NCBI GenBank assembly: GCA_021782365.1
Contig: JAJXVB010000001.1
Location: forward strand, 310,001 to 374,000
Length of the DNA: 64,000 nt
Direction of reading: 5' to 3'
From: Pseudomonadota bacterium
Lineage (GTDB): Bacteria > Pseudomonadota > Gammaproteobacteria > Burkholderiales > Gallionellaceae
Each line of letters opens with the position of its first letter. Within the stretch, counting starts at the first letter, position 1. Under the pieces are notes generated by a model. It was not told the DNA's origin. It did no database searches and worked only from the letters and a program-made list of their open reading frames with translations. Positions 20,240 through 29,173 of this stretch are shown here, piece by piece. Made by a program: the position numbers and the translations under genes.

Positions 20240-20752
20240 CTAACTGCCGCTTACTCGACTCACAGGATACATAGGCAAAGCTTTATTCCAGGCAAGCAAA
20301 TTCATCACTGCACATCCAGCTATAAAAGGCTTCTTCCAAGGTTTTCCATTTGCATCAAACACTGGTATTCTTCTTTTTAACGCATCGGTTCGTGCCAAAA
20401 GATCAGCCTCGACTAAAGCTTTCGCTCCGATTAAAACGTAATAATAAATTGGTTTATCAGCACGATCGGACGCCAATTCATACAGATATGAATCTCGATA
20501 CTTATATTGCAAATCAGAATCAATATTCCCACTTAGGAATTTCTTGATAAACTCTGCTCTGTCCTCTTGCTTTGCCGATGGATTATCTGGATCCTTCAAC
20601 TCAACAAAAATCACTCTATCCTTAAGCTCCAAAATAAAGTCAACCGCCTTCATGCAATGACTCAACCCGTGAGTTGCTTGATCATCAAATCTTCGTGTCT
20701 TGATCGCAGCAGGCAGAGAAATTTTCAAATCACCTTCAGTAATATCTCCCAT
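20240..20752 (-). CDS. Hypothetical protein with PD-(D/E)XK-like nuclease signature
   Basis: 170 aa; AVDFILELKDRVIFVELKDP resembles D-x(n)-ExK core; 3 nt separate its ATG from the stop of the upstream ATPase gene. Confidence 0.6.
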   Translation of the reverse strand: MGDITEGDLKISLPAAIKTRRFDDQATHGLSHCMKAVDFILELKDRVIFVELKDPDNPSAKQEDRAEFIKKFLSGNIDSDLQYKYRDSYLYELASDRADKPIYYYVLIGAKALVEADLLARTDALKRRIPVFDANGKPWKKPFIAGCAVMNLLAWNKALPMYPVSRVSGS

Positions 20753-20755
20753 ACC

Positions 20756-21775
20756 CTATACTCCAAGGCTTCGCTTGAGTTCGCGGTCATACAAGTCACT
20801 GAATGTACCCGCAATAGCATTAGGATCAATTCCGGCATAATCATCGCAGGAATTTGCCTCCACAGCTCCTGAATCATTCCGATACAGCGAAACATAACGA
20901 ATTGAATCGTCTGGCTTCTTACGCAAATCAAACTCCTTAAGCAGCACGTAGTTATGAGTAGTAAGAAACACCTGTACCCCTAACCTTTGCAACTCAAGAA
21001 TAACTTCTACAACCTTGCCCATAAGGGATGGATTCAAATTAGCTTCGGGCTCATCCCAAAACAAAATCGTACCAGAAAGTAACGTGCCATTCTGGATCAA
21101 CAACCAAATCAAAGCTAACTTACGCATACCCTCTGCCAACAAAGAAAACTCTAGGTCTCCTTGCCTATTTTTTAAGAAGAAAAACTCACCCTTAGTAACC
21201 ACCTTTCCTTCAATCGCTCGCTGCAACGCATTGAGCAGTCGAGTTCTATCTTTGTCAATTGGCCCTTTGAATTTTGGCAAGTATGCGAGATCGACAATAT
21301 CAGCATAAACCCCTTCAAATGAGACCTCGCGCTTTGAGTACAAAGACCTAAATCCGGGCGCATGCGCAAGCATCTCCTTAACAGGTATATACACAGTGGA
21401 GACTTTACTTGCCAACCATGCCGAACGGTTAACGATATTAATTTTTAAATGCTCTTTAGTGTGATTGGTAAATGATGCCGTTAATTTGAGCTCACCTTCA
21501 CGAACAATCACAATCTTCGCTGTACTGCTCTTCCCAGTTCGCCGAATCAATCTACCTATTCGATCTTCAAATGGCCGGAAATTTTGAATCAATTTAGTAC
21601 TTAAAGTTATGCCAGTCTCTTCAGTAATAGAGCAACTGGAATATAGTAGTTTGAGAAGATGAGTTTTGCCTGTGCCATTAATGCCGATCAATACGTTGAC
21701 GCCAGGAGAGAAGTCGAGTGTCAATTTCTCAAAAGCCGTGAAGTTTTGCAGTGCTAGTGCTTTGAGCTTACTCAT
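20756..21775 (-). CDS. AAA family ATPase (AAA_15/AAA_21, RecF/OLD-like)
   Basis: Start MSKLKALALQNFTAFEKLTLDFSPG at 21775 with GGGGG upstream; Walker A GINGTGKTH, LLAEGMRKLALIWLLIQ, Walker B TILFWDEPEANLNP, FLTTHN. Confidence 0.85.
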   Translation of the reverse strand: MSKLKALALQNFTAFEKLTLDFSPGVNVLIGINGTGKTHLLKLLYSSCSITEETGITLSTKLIQNFRPFEDRIGRLIRRTGKSSTAKIVIVREGELKLTASFTNHTKEHLKINIVNRSAWLASKVSTVYIPVKEMLAHAPGFRSLYSKREVSFEGVYADIVDLAYLPKFKGPIDKDRTRLLNALQRAIEGKVVTKGEFFFLKNRQGDLEFSLLAEGMRKLALIWLLIQNGTLLSGTILFWDEPEANLNPSLMGKVVEVILELQRLGVQVFLTTHNYVLLKEFDLRKKPDDSIRYVSLYRNDSGAVEANSCDDYAGIDPNAIAGTFSDLYDRELKRSLGV

Positions 21776-21796
21776 ATGCCACCCCCAAGTTATCAA

Positions 21797-23110
21797 CTAT
21801 TTCCCCAGCTCTTCCATGCGTAAGCGTGTCACCTTGCCGGCCACCACGGGAAGCGCCTCTATCTTGGAAATCGCCGCATTGACGCATTTCTCGCGCGTCT
21901 TATGCGTCAGCATGATGAGGTCGGTCTGAGTCTCGCCCTCCTGGGGCTCCTTCTGTATCACCGCATCGATGGAGATCTTCTCGTCTGCCAGTATGCGCGT
22001 GATGTCAGCCAGCACGCCCGTCTTGTCGGCAACGCGCAGGCGCAGATAATAGCTCGTGACCACTTCGTCTATCGGCAGCATCGGAAGTGCAATCATCGCA
22101 TCGGGCTGGAAGGCCAGATGGGGCACGCGGTTCTCGGGGTCCGCAGTGTGCATGCGCGTGATGTCGACGAGATCCGCGATCACCGAACTTGCGGTGGGTT
22201 CAGCCCCTGCGCCCTTTCCGTAATAGAGCGTAGCACCCACCGCATCGGCCTGGACCAGGACCGCGTTCATCGCACCTTCCACGTTCGCGATCAGGCGCTT
22301 CTCCGGAATCAGCGTCGGATGCACGCGCAACTCCACGCCATCTTGCGTGCGCTTGGTGATGCCAAGAAGCTTGATGCGGTAGCCAAGCTGCTCAGCATAC
22401 TTGATGTCGATCGCATCTAGCCTAGAGATGCCCTCGATATAGGCCTTGTCGAACTCAACGGGAATGCCGAATGCAAGGGATGAGAGCAGCGTGATCTTGT
22501 GCGCCGCATCCACGCCCTCGATGTCGAAGGTGGGGTCGGCTTCCGCATAGCCCAGGCGCTGCGCCTCCTTCAGCACTTCATCGAAGGAAAGTCCCTTGTC
22601 GCGCATCTCGGACAGGATGAAATTGGTCGTGCCGTTGATGATGCCTGCGATCCATTCTATGCGGTTCGCGGTCAGACCTTCCCTCACCGCCTTGATGATG
22701 GGAATGCCGCCTGCGACTGCGGCCTCGAAGCCCACCATCACGCGCTTTTCCTGCGCGGCCTTGAATATCTCGTTGCCGTGATTCGCAAGCAGCGCCTTGT
22801 TCGCGGTGACCACATGCTTGCCGTTCCTGATCGCCTGCATCACGAGTTCTTTGGCTATGCCATAGCCGCCGATCAGCTCGACGATTATGTCAATCTCGGG
22901 ATCGTTCACCACAGAGAAGGCGTCGTCCGTCACGCGGCATGAACCCTTCGTGATGTTCCTTGCAAGCTCGACGTTCTTGTCCGCCACCGCGATGATGCGA
23001 ATCGGCCGTCCAGCGCGCCTCGTGATCTCTTCGCTGTTTCGCTGCAGCACCGTGTATGTGCCGCCGCCTACCGTGCCTATGCCCAGGAGTCCTACGTTGA
23101 TTGGTTTCAT
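21797..23110 (-). CDS. hom: Homoserine dehydrogenase
   Basis: 437 aa; INVGLLGIGTVGGGTYTVL, GIINGTTNFILSEM, C-terminal ACT domain. Confidence 0.95.
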   Translation of the reverse strand: MKPINVGLLGIGTVGGGTYTVLQRNSEEITRRAGRPIRIIAVADKNVELARNITKGSCRVTDDAFSVVNDPEIDIIVELIGGYGIAKELVMQAIRNGKHVVTANKALLANHGNEIFKAAQEKRVMVGFEAAVAGGIPIIKAVREGLTANRIEWIAGIINGTTNFILSEMRDKGLSFDEVLKEAQRLGYAEADPTFDIEGVDAAHKITLLSSLAFGIPVEFDKAYIEGISRLDAIDIKYAEQLGYRIKLLGITKRTQDGVELRVHPTLIPEKRLIANVEGAMNAVLVQADAVGATLYYGKGAGAEPTASSVIADLVDITRMHTADPENRVPHLAFQPDAMIALPMLPIDEVVTSYYLRLRVADKTGVLADITRILADEKISIDAVIQKEPQEGETQTDLIMLTHKTREKCVNAAISKIEALPVVAGKVTRLRMEELGK

Positions 23111-23125
23111 AAATTCATTCCAAAG

Positions 23126-24355
23126 TTAAACGGGCTTGTGTCTTTTTCTGTAATTTTCGAGGAAGCGCGAAAGCCTTGCGAACGCTTCGACGAGATCGTC
23201 CACGGTCGGCAGGAAGACGAGCCGCAGATGATCGGGGTGTACCCAGTTGAATCCCGTGCCCTGCACCACCAGCACCTTTTCAGATTCGAGCAGCTCCAGT
23301 ATGAACTGCTGGTCGTCCTCTATCGGATAGACCGCAGGATCCAGACGCGGGAAGAGATAAAGGCCGGCCTTGGGCTTGACGCAGGTGATGCCGGGAATCT
23401 CGGTCAAAAGCTTGTAGGCAAGATCGCGCTGCTTGCAAAGGCGCCCGTTGGGTGCAACCAGGTCGTGGATGCTCTGGTATCCGCCGAGTGCAGTCTGTAT
23501 CGCGAACTGGCCAGGCACGTTAGAGCAGAGGCGCATCGAGGCCAGTATCGTCAAGCCATTGATGTAGTCCTGCGCGTGTTTCTTCTCGCCTGAGACCACC
23601 ATCCAGCCCGAGCGGTAGCCGCATGCACGGTAGTTCTTTGATAGCCCGTTCAGGGTGACGAACAGCACTTCGTCGGAGAGCGATGCGATCGAGGTGTGGG
23701 TCGCACCGTCGTAGAGCATCTTGTCGTAGATCTCGTCGGCGAAGATGATGAGGCCGCGCTCCTTCGCGATCTGCACGATCTCCTTCAGGATGTCGTCTGA
23801 ATAGAGCGCGCCTGTCGGATTGTTCGGATTGATGATCACGATCGCGCGCGTGTTCTCCGTGATCTTGGATCTCATGTCCGAAAGATCGGGATTCCATTCG
23901 TTGGCCTCGTCGCAAAGGTAATGGCGCGGCGTGCCGCCGGCGAGCGTTACCGCCGCGGTCCAGAGCGGATAATCGGGTGCGGGCACCAGCACTTCGTCGC
24001 CGGAGTTGAGCAGTCCCTGCATCGCCATCACGATGAGCTCGGATGCGCCGTTGCCGATGTAGATGTCGTCGAGCGTGACGCCTGCGATCTTCTTCGACTG
24101 GCAGTAGTGCATGATCGCCTTGCGCGCCGCGAACATGCCCTTGGAATCCGAATAGCCGGATGAATTGGGCAGATTGAGTATCACATCCTGCTGAATCTCC
24201 TCGGGCGCCTCGAAGCCGAAGGGCGCCAGGTTGCCGATGTTCAACTTGATGATGCGCTGGCCTTCCTCCTCCATCTGTTTTGCGCGCTCCATGACAGGCC
24301 CGCGTATGTCATAGCACACGTTGGCAAGCTTTGCGGATTTCAGGATGGGTTTCAC
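23126..24355 (-). CDS. alaA: Alanine-synthesising pyridoxal phosphate-dependent aminotransferase (AlaA-like)
   Basis: 409 aa; INPNNPTGALY, FADEIYDKMLYDGA, LNGLSKNYRACGYRSGWM. Confidence 0.85.
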   Translation of the reverse strand: MKPILKSAKLANVCYDIRGPVMERAKQMEEEGQRIIKLNIGNLAPFGFEAPEEIQQDVILNLPNSSGYSDSKGMFAARKAIMHYCQSKKIAGVTLDDIYIGNGASELIVMAMQGLLNSGDEVLVPAPDYPLWTAAVTLAGGTPRHYLCDEANEWNPDLSDMRSKITENTRAIVIINPNNPTGALYSDDILKEIVQIAKERGLIIFADEIYDKMLYDGATHTSIASLSDEVLFVTLNGLSKNYRACGYRSGWMVVSGEKKHAQDYINGLTILASMRLCSNVPGQFAIQTALGGYQSIHDLVAPNGRLCKQRDLAYKLLTEIPGITCVKPKAGLYLFPRLDPAVYPIEDDQQFILELLESEKVLVVQGTGFNWVHPDHLRLVFLPTVDDLVEAFARLSRFLENYRKRHKPV

Positions 24356-24439
24356 TTGTCGTTCACTCTAAAAATGGCGCAATGGCGCGAAAGCTTCGAT
24401 TTTACCTGTGCGGCCCTTGCACAGCAAATCAGAAAGCCG

Positions 24440-24907
24440 CTAAATCCTGGGCCTGCGCTGATCTTCCCGCAATCTTGGCGCAAGCAGATCGTCCACATGG
24501 TCCGGATCGAGCAGGTTGCCTTCCGCATCTTCCAGCGGCTGCTCGAAATCGTTCCAGCCTCGCACACCCGTCTTGAGTGAGACCGCCTTCTCAAAACCCA
24601 TGCGCAAGAGCATGTCGGCGGCCAGCACCGAGCGCTTTCCAGAGCGGCAGATCACCACGATATCCTGATCGCGCCTCGACGCAAGCGAAGGCTGCGTCTC
24701 GTCGTAATCCCACTCGCAGGACTGTTCCAGCACGCCTCTTGGCACGTTGAGCGAACCGGGTATGCGCAGCATCGCATATTCAGCAGGCTCCCTCACGTCA
24801 AGAAGCAAGGGTCTGTTTCCCGACTGCATCGAACGGCTCAAGTCCCAGGGCATGATCTCCTTCACGCGCGTCAGCGCATCAAGAATCAGATCGTCATATC
24901 CCGCCAT
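24440..24907 (-). CDS. Rhodanese-like domain protein
   Basis: Start MAGYDDLILDALTRVKE at 24907; LLLDVREPAEYAMLRIPGSLNVP...VVICRSGKRSVLAADMLLRMGF. Confidence 0.88.
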   Translation of the reverse strand: MAGYDDLILDALTRVKEIMPWDLSRSMQSGNRPLLLDVREPAEYAMLRIPGSLNVPRGVLEQSCEWDYDETQPSLASRRDQDIVVICRSGKRSVLAADMLLRMGFEKAVSLKTGVRGWNDFEQPLEDAEGNLLDPDHVDDLLAPRLREDQRRPRI

Positions 24908-24948
24908 TTCATTCCTTCCAAAAGCTCGTATTGTAAGCCCTGGAACTG

Positions 24949-26157
24949 TCAGCTTGCCAGGAGCCAGCCTGTCGCGCCGCTTGCGATGACCACGAGCCAT
25001 GGCGGCACCTTCCAGAAAATAAGTGCGACCAGAAAAATCAGTGCCAGCCCGAAATCCTCTGGCTGATGTATGGTGCTGGTCCACACCGGGCGGTACAACG
25101 CCGCGAGCAGAAGGCCTACGACCGCGGCGTTGATTCCGGATAGAGCCGATCTTGCGCGCAGATTTCGTCGCAGGCGTTCCCAGACAGGCAAAGCGCCCAT
25201 CACCAGAAGGAATGAAGGCGCAAAAATCGCAATGAGGCATACCATTCCGCCAGCCCAGCCCGATGGCTCAGTGCTCATCGAACCACCCAGAAAGGCTGCA
25301 AACGTGAAAAGCGGGCCGGGCAATGCCTGGGCCGCCCCGTATCCTGCAAGAAATGCCTCGTTGCCGACCCAGCCGGAAGGCACGACAGCCGCCTGCAACA
25401 GCGGCAGCACGACATGCCCTCCGCCGAATACGAGTGCGCCTGCGCGATAGAATGCATCAACCTCTGCGATGAAATGCCCGTGAATGACACCTGCCAGAAT
25501 GGGAAGACCGATCAACAGTACAAAGAAAAGCGCGAGCCACAACATTCCTGCACGATGCGTGAGCGTGATCGGAAGCGGTTCGTGCGCTTCAGCCTTCTCC
25601 GCAGAGAAGAGAAGCAGCCCTGCCAAGCCCGAAAGCGCCATCACGCCTATCTGTGCAGGAATTGAAGGCATCATCAGGGCGATTGCCGCGGCGATGACCA
25701 TGAGTGTGACTCGGTGAGCGCCTCTGCAGAAGTTCCGGGCCATACCCCAAACGGCCTGCGCCACGACCGCCACTGCGGCGATCTTCAACCCGTGCAGTAT
25801 GCCTGAAGATAGCAAGTCCCGGTGGCTTTCAAGACCCTTCGCAAAAAGGATCATCGCGATCGCCGAGGGCATGGTGAAACCTACCCATGCCGCGACCGCC
25901 CCACTGTACCCGGCCCTGGCAAGCCCCAGCGCGATGCCCGCCTGGCTGCTCGCAGGCCCCGGCAAAAACTGGCAGAACGCGATCAGGTCTGCATAGCTCT
26001 GTTCGCTAAGCCAGCGCCGCCTTGTGACAAACTCATCCCGGAAATATCCCAGGTGAGCGAGCGGCCCGCCAAAGGAAGTCAGGCCCAAGCGAAGAAAGGC
26101 CAGGAATACCCGCCATGCGCCTCGCTCCTGGCCTGCGACATCTCCCTGTTCGCTCAT
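24949..26157 (-). CDS. chrA: Chromate transporter (CHR family)
   Basis: 402 aa; LRLGLTSFGGPLAHLGYFRDEFVTRRRWLSEQSYADLIAFCQFLPGPASSQ; second half FGGGHVVLPLLQ. Confidence 0.9.
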   Translation of the reverse strand: MSEQGDVAGQERGAWRVFLAFLRLGLTSFGGPLAHLGYFRDEFVTRRRWLSEQSYADLIAFCQFLPGPASSQAGIALGLARAGYSGAVAAWVGFTMPSAIAMILFAKGLESHRDLLSSGILHGLKIAAVAVVAQAVWGMARNFCRGAHRVTLMVIAAAIALMMPSIPAQIGVMALSGLAGLLLFSAEKAEAHEPLPITLTHRAGMLWLALFFVLLIGLPILAGVIHGHFIAEVDAFYRAGALVFGGGHVVLPLLQAAVVPSGWVGNEAFLAGYGAAQALPGPLFTFAAFLGGSMSTEPSGWAGGMVCLIAIFAPSFLLVMGALPVWERLRRNLRARSALSGINAAVVGLLLAALYRPVWTSTIHQPEDFGLALIFLVALIFWKVPPWLVVIASGATGWLLAS

Positions 26158-26609
26158 GGGCGGGCATCGTAGCGCTGGTCGGTGTAGGGAGGGGTCGTCG
26201 GGCGCTGGATCACGATGAATCCGCGCCCGGCCGACCGATGACAGGAAGAACAGGCGCGGGAAAGCTGGTCGTATGCCTTCACGAAATGCAAACTGTCCTT
26301 TTCATCGATTGCCTCTGCCACTTCGGCAAGAGGCTTCTGTGTGGCAGGCCCTATCATTTCGGCGATGGGCTTGCCCTTGAAGTCAGGCTGATATTTGGCA
26401 GCGTCCTCGAAACCTTCCTTGAGCTCATCCAGTTCATAAGCCGCAAGCGGCCAGTTTTCTCCCTTTGCGGCAAACCAGAGCTTCGCATGCCGCATCTGTA
26501 TCGAGCCCATGATCTCACCCAGCCCCGGCACATAGGCTGCCGACTCCTGCGATGCGGCATGAGAGAGGCCGGATATAAAAAGTATTACAATTACATAAAA
26601 TTTCATCAT
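26154..26609 (-). CDS. Exported c-type cytochrome-like protein (single CxxCH)
   Basis: Start MMKFYVIVILFISGLSHAAS (signal peptide), AGGAAA-type SD; C-terminal RACSSCHRSAGRGF heme-c motif; 4-nt overlap with chrA. Confidence 0.7.
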   Translation of the reverse strand: MMKFYVIVILFISGLSHAASQESAAYVPGLGEIMGSIQMRHAKLWFAAKGENWPLAAYELDELKEGFEDAAKYQPDFKGKPIAEMIGPATQKPLAEVAEAIDEKDSLHFVKAYDQLSRACSSCHRSAGRGFIVIQRPTTPPYTDQRYDARP

Positions 26610-26638
26610 ATTTTCCTTTCGACGGCGCGCATTATCCA

Positions 26639-28000
26639 TCAGAGCTGGAATGCGAGCCACAGCAGCATCCCTTCGGCGATCTCCCGCCAGATCCTGGGCT
26701 TTCTCGCGCGATAGGAATTCGCCACTTTCATCCTACCCGCCAGCCATTCCGAAAAACGATGCACATCGTTTTTCGCATAGAACGCGATCATCATTTCATA
26801 GTTCAAAAAGAGGCTACGCTGGTCGAGATTGGCCGAGCCCACGAACGCGACTTCTTCGTCGATCAAGACCGCTTTCGCATGGATCATCGAAGGCAGCATC
26901 CATACTCGTCCACCGGCCGCGGTCAGCTCGCGCAGGGCCCTGTGCCTCGCAATGTCCGCAAGGCGGTGGTTGGATTTTTTCGGCAGGAGCAGATCGACCG
27001 CCACCCCTCTTCTTGCCGCAAGCGTCAGCGACATCAGGAAAGTGGGATCGGGAACGAAATAGGGCGTGACGGCCGAAATGGATTTTTTCGCATTGAAAAA
27101 ACCCGAAACCAAAAGCGTATAGAGGGTATCGTCGGCCTGGTCTGGACCGCTCACGATCAGCTGGCCAGCGCCACTTTCCGGCGCATGATCTTCTACCGCA
27201 CTGCGATGCGAAATCCCCTTTGCGAACTTCCAGTCTCGGTCGAACTGCCGCGCTGCCTGATGCGCAAGTCCGCCATGAAGATCGAAGGACAGGTCGATCC
27301 AGGGATCGGCTTCAGCGCCTTCGAAATACTCGGCCGCCAGATTTCTGCCTCCGCACCAGAGCCATTCCCCGTCCGCGATCACCATCTTGCGGTGATTGCG
27401 CAGATTGGTGCGTCCGCGCAGGGAAGAACGCAATGGCGGCACGAATAGCGCGACCTCCATTCCCGAATTCACCAGTTCGGCAAAGTCGGTGCGCGCGCCA
27501 AGATATGCGCCCACCCCGTCGACGAGCAGCCTGACCCTGACGCCGGCCTTTGCCTTCCGCTTCAGAATCTCCGCGATCTCCTCGCCCAGCCTGTCACGCG
27601 CAAAGATGAAGGTGCAGACATCGATGGTGCGCGTTGCCTGCTCAAGCATGCTGCGCATCGATTGCAGCGCCTGTTTTCCATCCTCGTGGACGGAGAGATC
27701 CTGATAGGAAGAGGCTTCGGGAAGCGCCATCACGGCCGCGAGCTGCTGCGTGCGCGCAGTCAATGTGTCTGGCACAAGCTGCGTCGCCTCCCGCCTCGCA
27801 GGTCTAAGCCCCGCCACCTTGCGGCTGCCGAATATCAGATAAAGTGGCAGTGCGAGATAGGGCAGCAGAAGGAGGGAGAAGACCCATGCTATGGCGGCAG
27901 ACGGATGCCGTCGCAGATGCAGCGTGTGGGAAGAAGAGACATACACGGCCAGACCCGCGATCGCGATCAGGCCGTGCAATGTCATCCAGTGATTCACCAT
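26639..28000 (-). CDS. cls: Cardiolipin synthase (PLD family)
   Basis: 453 aa; two HxK motifs (LRNHRKMVIADGEWLWCGGRNLA; MIHAKAVLIDEEVAFVGSANLD), N-terminal TM segments. Confidence 0.9.
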   Translation of the reverse strand: MVNHWMTLHGLIAIAGLAVYVSSSHTLHLRRHPSAAIAWVFSLLLLPYLALPLYLIFGSRKVAGLRPARREATQLVPDTLTARTQQLAAVMALPEASSYQDLSVHEDGKQALQSMRSMLEQATRTIDVCTFIFARDRLGEEIAEILKRKAKAGVRVRLLVDGVGAYLGARTDFAELVNSGMEVALFVPPLRSSLRGRTNLRNHRKMVIADGEWLWCGGRNLAAEYFEGAEADPWIDLSFDLHGGLAHQAARQFDRDWKFAKGISHRSAVEDHAPESGAGQLIVSGPDQADDTLYTLLVSGFFNAKKSISAVTPYFVPDPTFLMSLTLAARRGVAVDLLLPKKSNHRLADIARHRALRELTAAGGRVWMLPSMIHAKAVLIDEEVAFVGSANLDQRSLFLNYEMMIAFYAKNDVHRFSEWLAGRMKVANSYRARKPRIWREIAEGMLLWLAFQL

Positions 28001-28044
28001 GTATCCATCCGTCTACCCTGGATACATGTTACCACGCACGGCGC

Positions 28045-28479
28045 TCACTGCTTCTGCTTGCCCTTCCAGTGGAAATAGAGATCCCTGCCTTCCTTGCCGC
28101 TCAAAACGACATCCTGAGACTCGATCAATCCCTTGAAGCGCGCGCTGACCTTGTATTTCCCATCCGGCAGCATCACGTAGAGCATGGGCCCTGCGTTGGG
28201 CAGCGCAAAAACCGGATTCCCCTTCGCATCGAAGATCACGACGGAGACGCTGGCGACAAATTCGTCATCCTTGCGCTCGGAAAAAATCAGGCGCAAGGGA
28301 AACTCATGCGCGACCCTATGCATCATTCTTTCCTCGTCGTTGCCCACGCCTCCGTTCATGTAGGTCGTGACGACGAAGGTCTCCACAACGACGGGGTCCA
28401 CTGCCATGGGTTCGGCGTTCGCCGGAACCAGAAGCGCTGCCCCAAAGAGCACCGCGAAGATTTTCATGATCTTGCTCAT
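28045..28479 (-). CDS. Hypothetical exported protein
   Basis: Start MSKIMKIFAVLFGAALLVPANA (signal peptide); no family recognised with confidence. Confidence 0.6.
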   Translation of the reverse strand: MSKIMKIFAVLFGAALLVPANAEPMAVDPVVVETFVVTTYMNGGVGNDEERMMHRVAHEFPLRLIFSERKDDEFVASVSVVIFDAKGNPVFALPNAGPMLYVMLPDGKYKVSARFKGLIESQDVVLSGKEGRDLYFHWKGKQKQ

Positions 28480-28511
28480 TTCATACTCCTTTCTTTGGTT
28501 TAAGATATGAA

Positions 28512-29087
28512 TCAGAAATGCTTCTTGATTTTCTGCCAGAAGGTAAGCTTGGGCGTTTCCTTGCATTCCGTCACCAGAACGGGAACCAGCTTGTCCGTCT
28601 CATCGATGTCGACCATCGAGTCGACAGGCTTGCCCTTCTTGCTAAATCCTTCAGCCCAGTAAACGACCTTGGGTTTCACCGCATCGTCAAGCGCCACGAA
28701 TTCCTTGCAGGTCATCTTGACAGGCTTAGGTGCTGCAGCCGGCTTCTGCGCCACGCCCGAAGCCGCCGCGACAGTCGGGGCCGATTTCTGAGCGGCATGT
28801 TCCTTGATCTTCTTCATCAAAGACTGCTTTGGCTCATCCTTGCATTCCGTGACCAGAACGGGAACCAGCTTGTCCGTTTCATCGACATCGACAACCGAAT
28901 CTACCGGCTTGCCTTTCTTGTTCAGTCCTTCAGCCCAATACACGACCTTGGGCTTTATCGCATCGTCGAGTGCTACAAATTCCTTGCACGTCATTTTCTC
29001 CGGTGTCTGAGACTCGGCCACAGCCTGTTGGGTGACCATGCCTGTCGAAAGCGCAGCCAAAACAGCCATCATTACCTTGATCTTCAT
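28512..29087 (-). CDS. Exported protein with two tandem HdeA-like domains
   Basis: Signal peptide MKIKVMMAVLAALSTGMVTQQAVA; MTCKEFVALDDAIKPKVVYWAEGLNKKGKPVDSVVDVDETDKLVPVLVTEC repeated nearly identically after an Ala/Pro/Lys linker. Confidence 0.85.
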   Translation of the reverse strand: MKIKVMMAVLAALSTGMVTQQAVAESQTPEKMTCKEFVALDDAIKPKVVYWAEGLNKKGKPVDSVVDVDETDKLVPVLVTECKDEPKQSLMKKIKEHAAQKSAPTVAAASGVAQKPAAAPKPVKMTCKEFVALDDAVKPKVVYWAEGFSKKGKPVDSMVDIDETDKLVPVLVTECKETPKLTFWQKIKKHF

Positions 29088-29173
29088 ATTCAACTCCTCA
29101 TCACGGTTAAAAAATGTGCAGACAAACTGCACGCCACTTATCGCAGATTCGACCAAAAAACCGTTCCGAAAAA

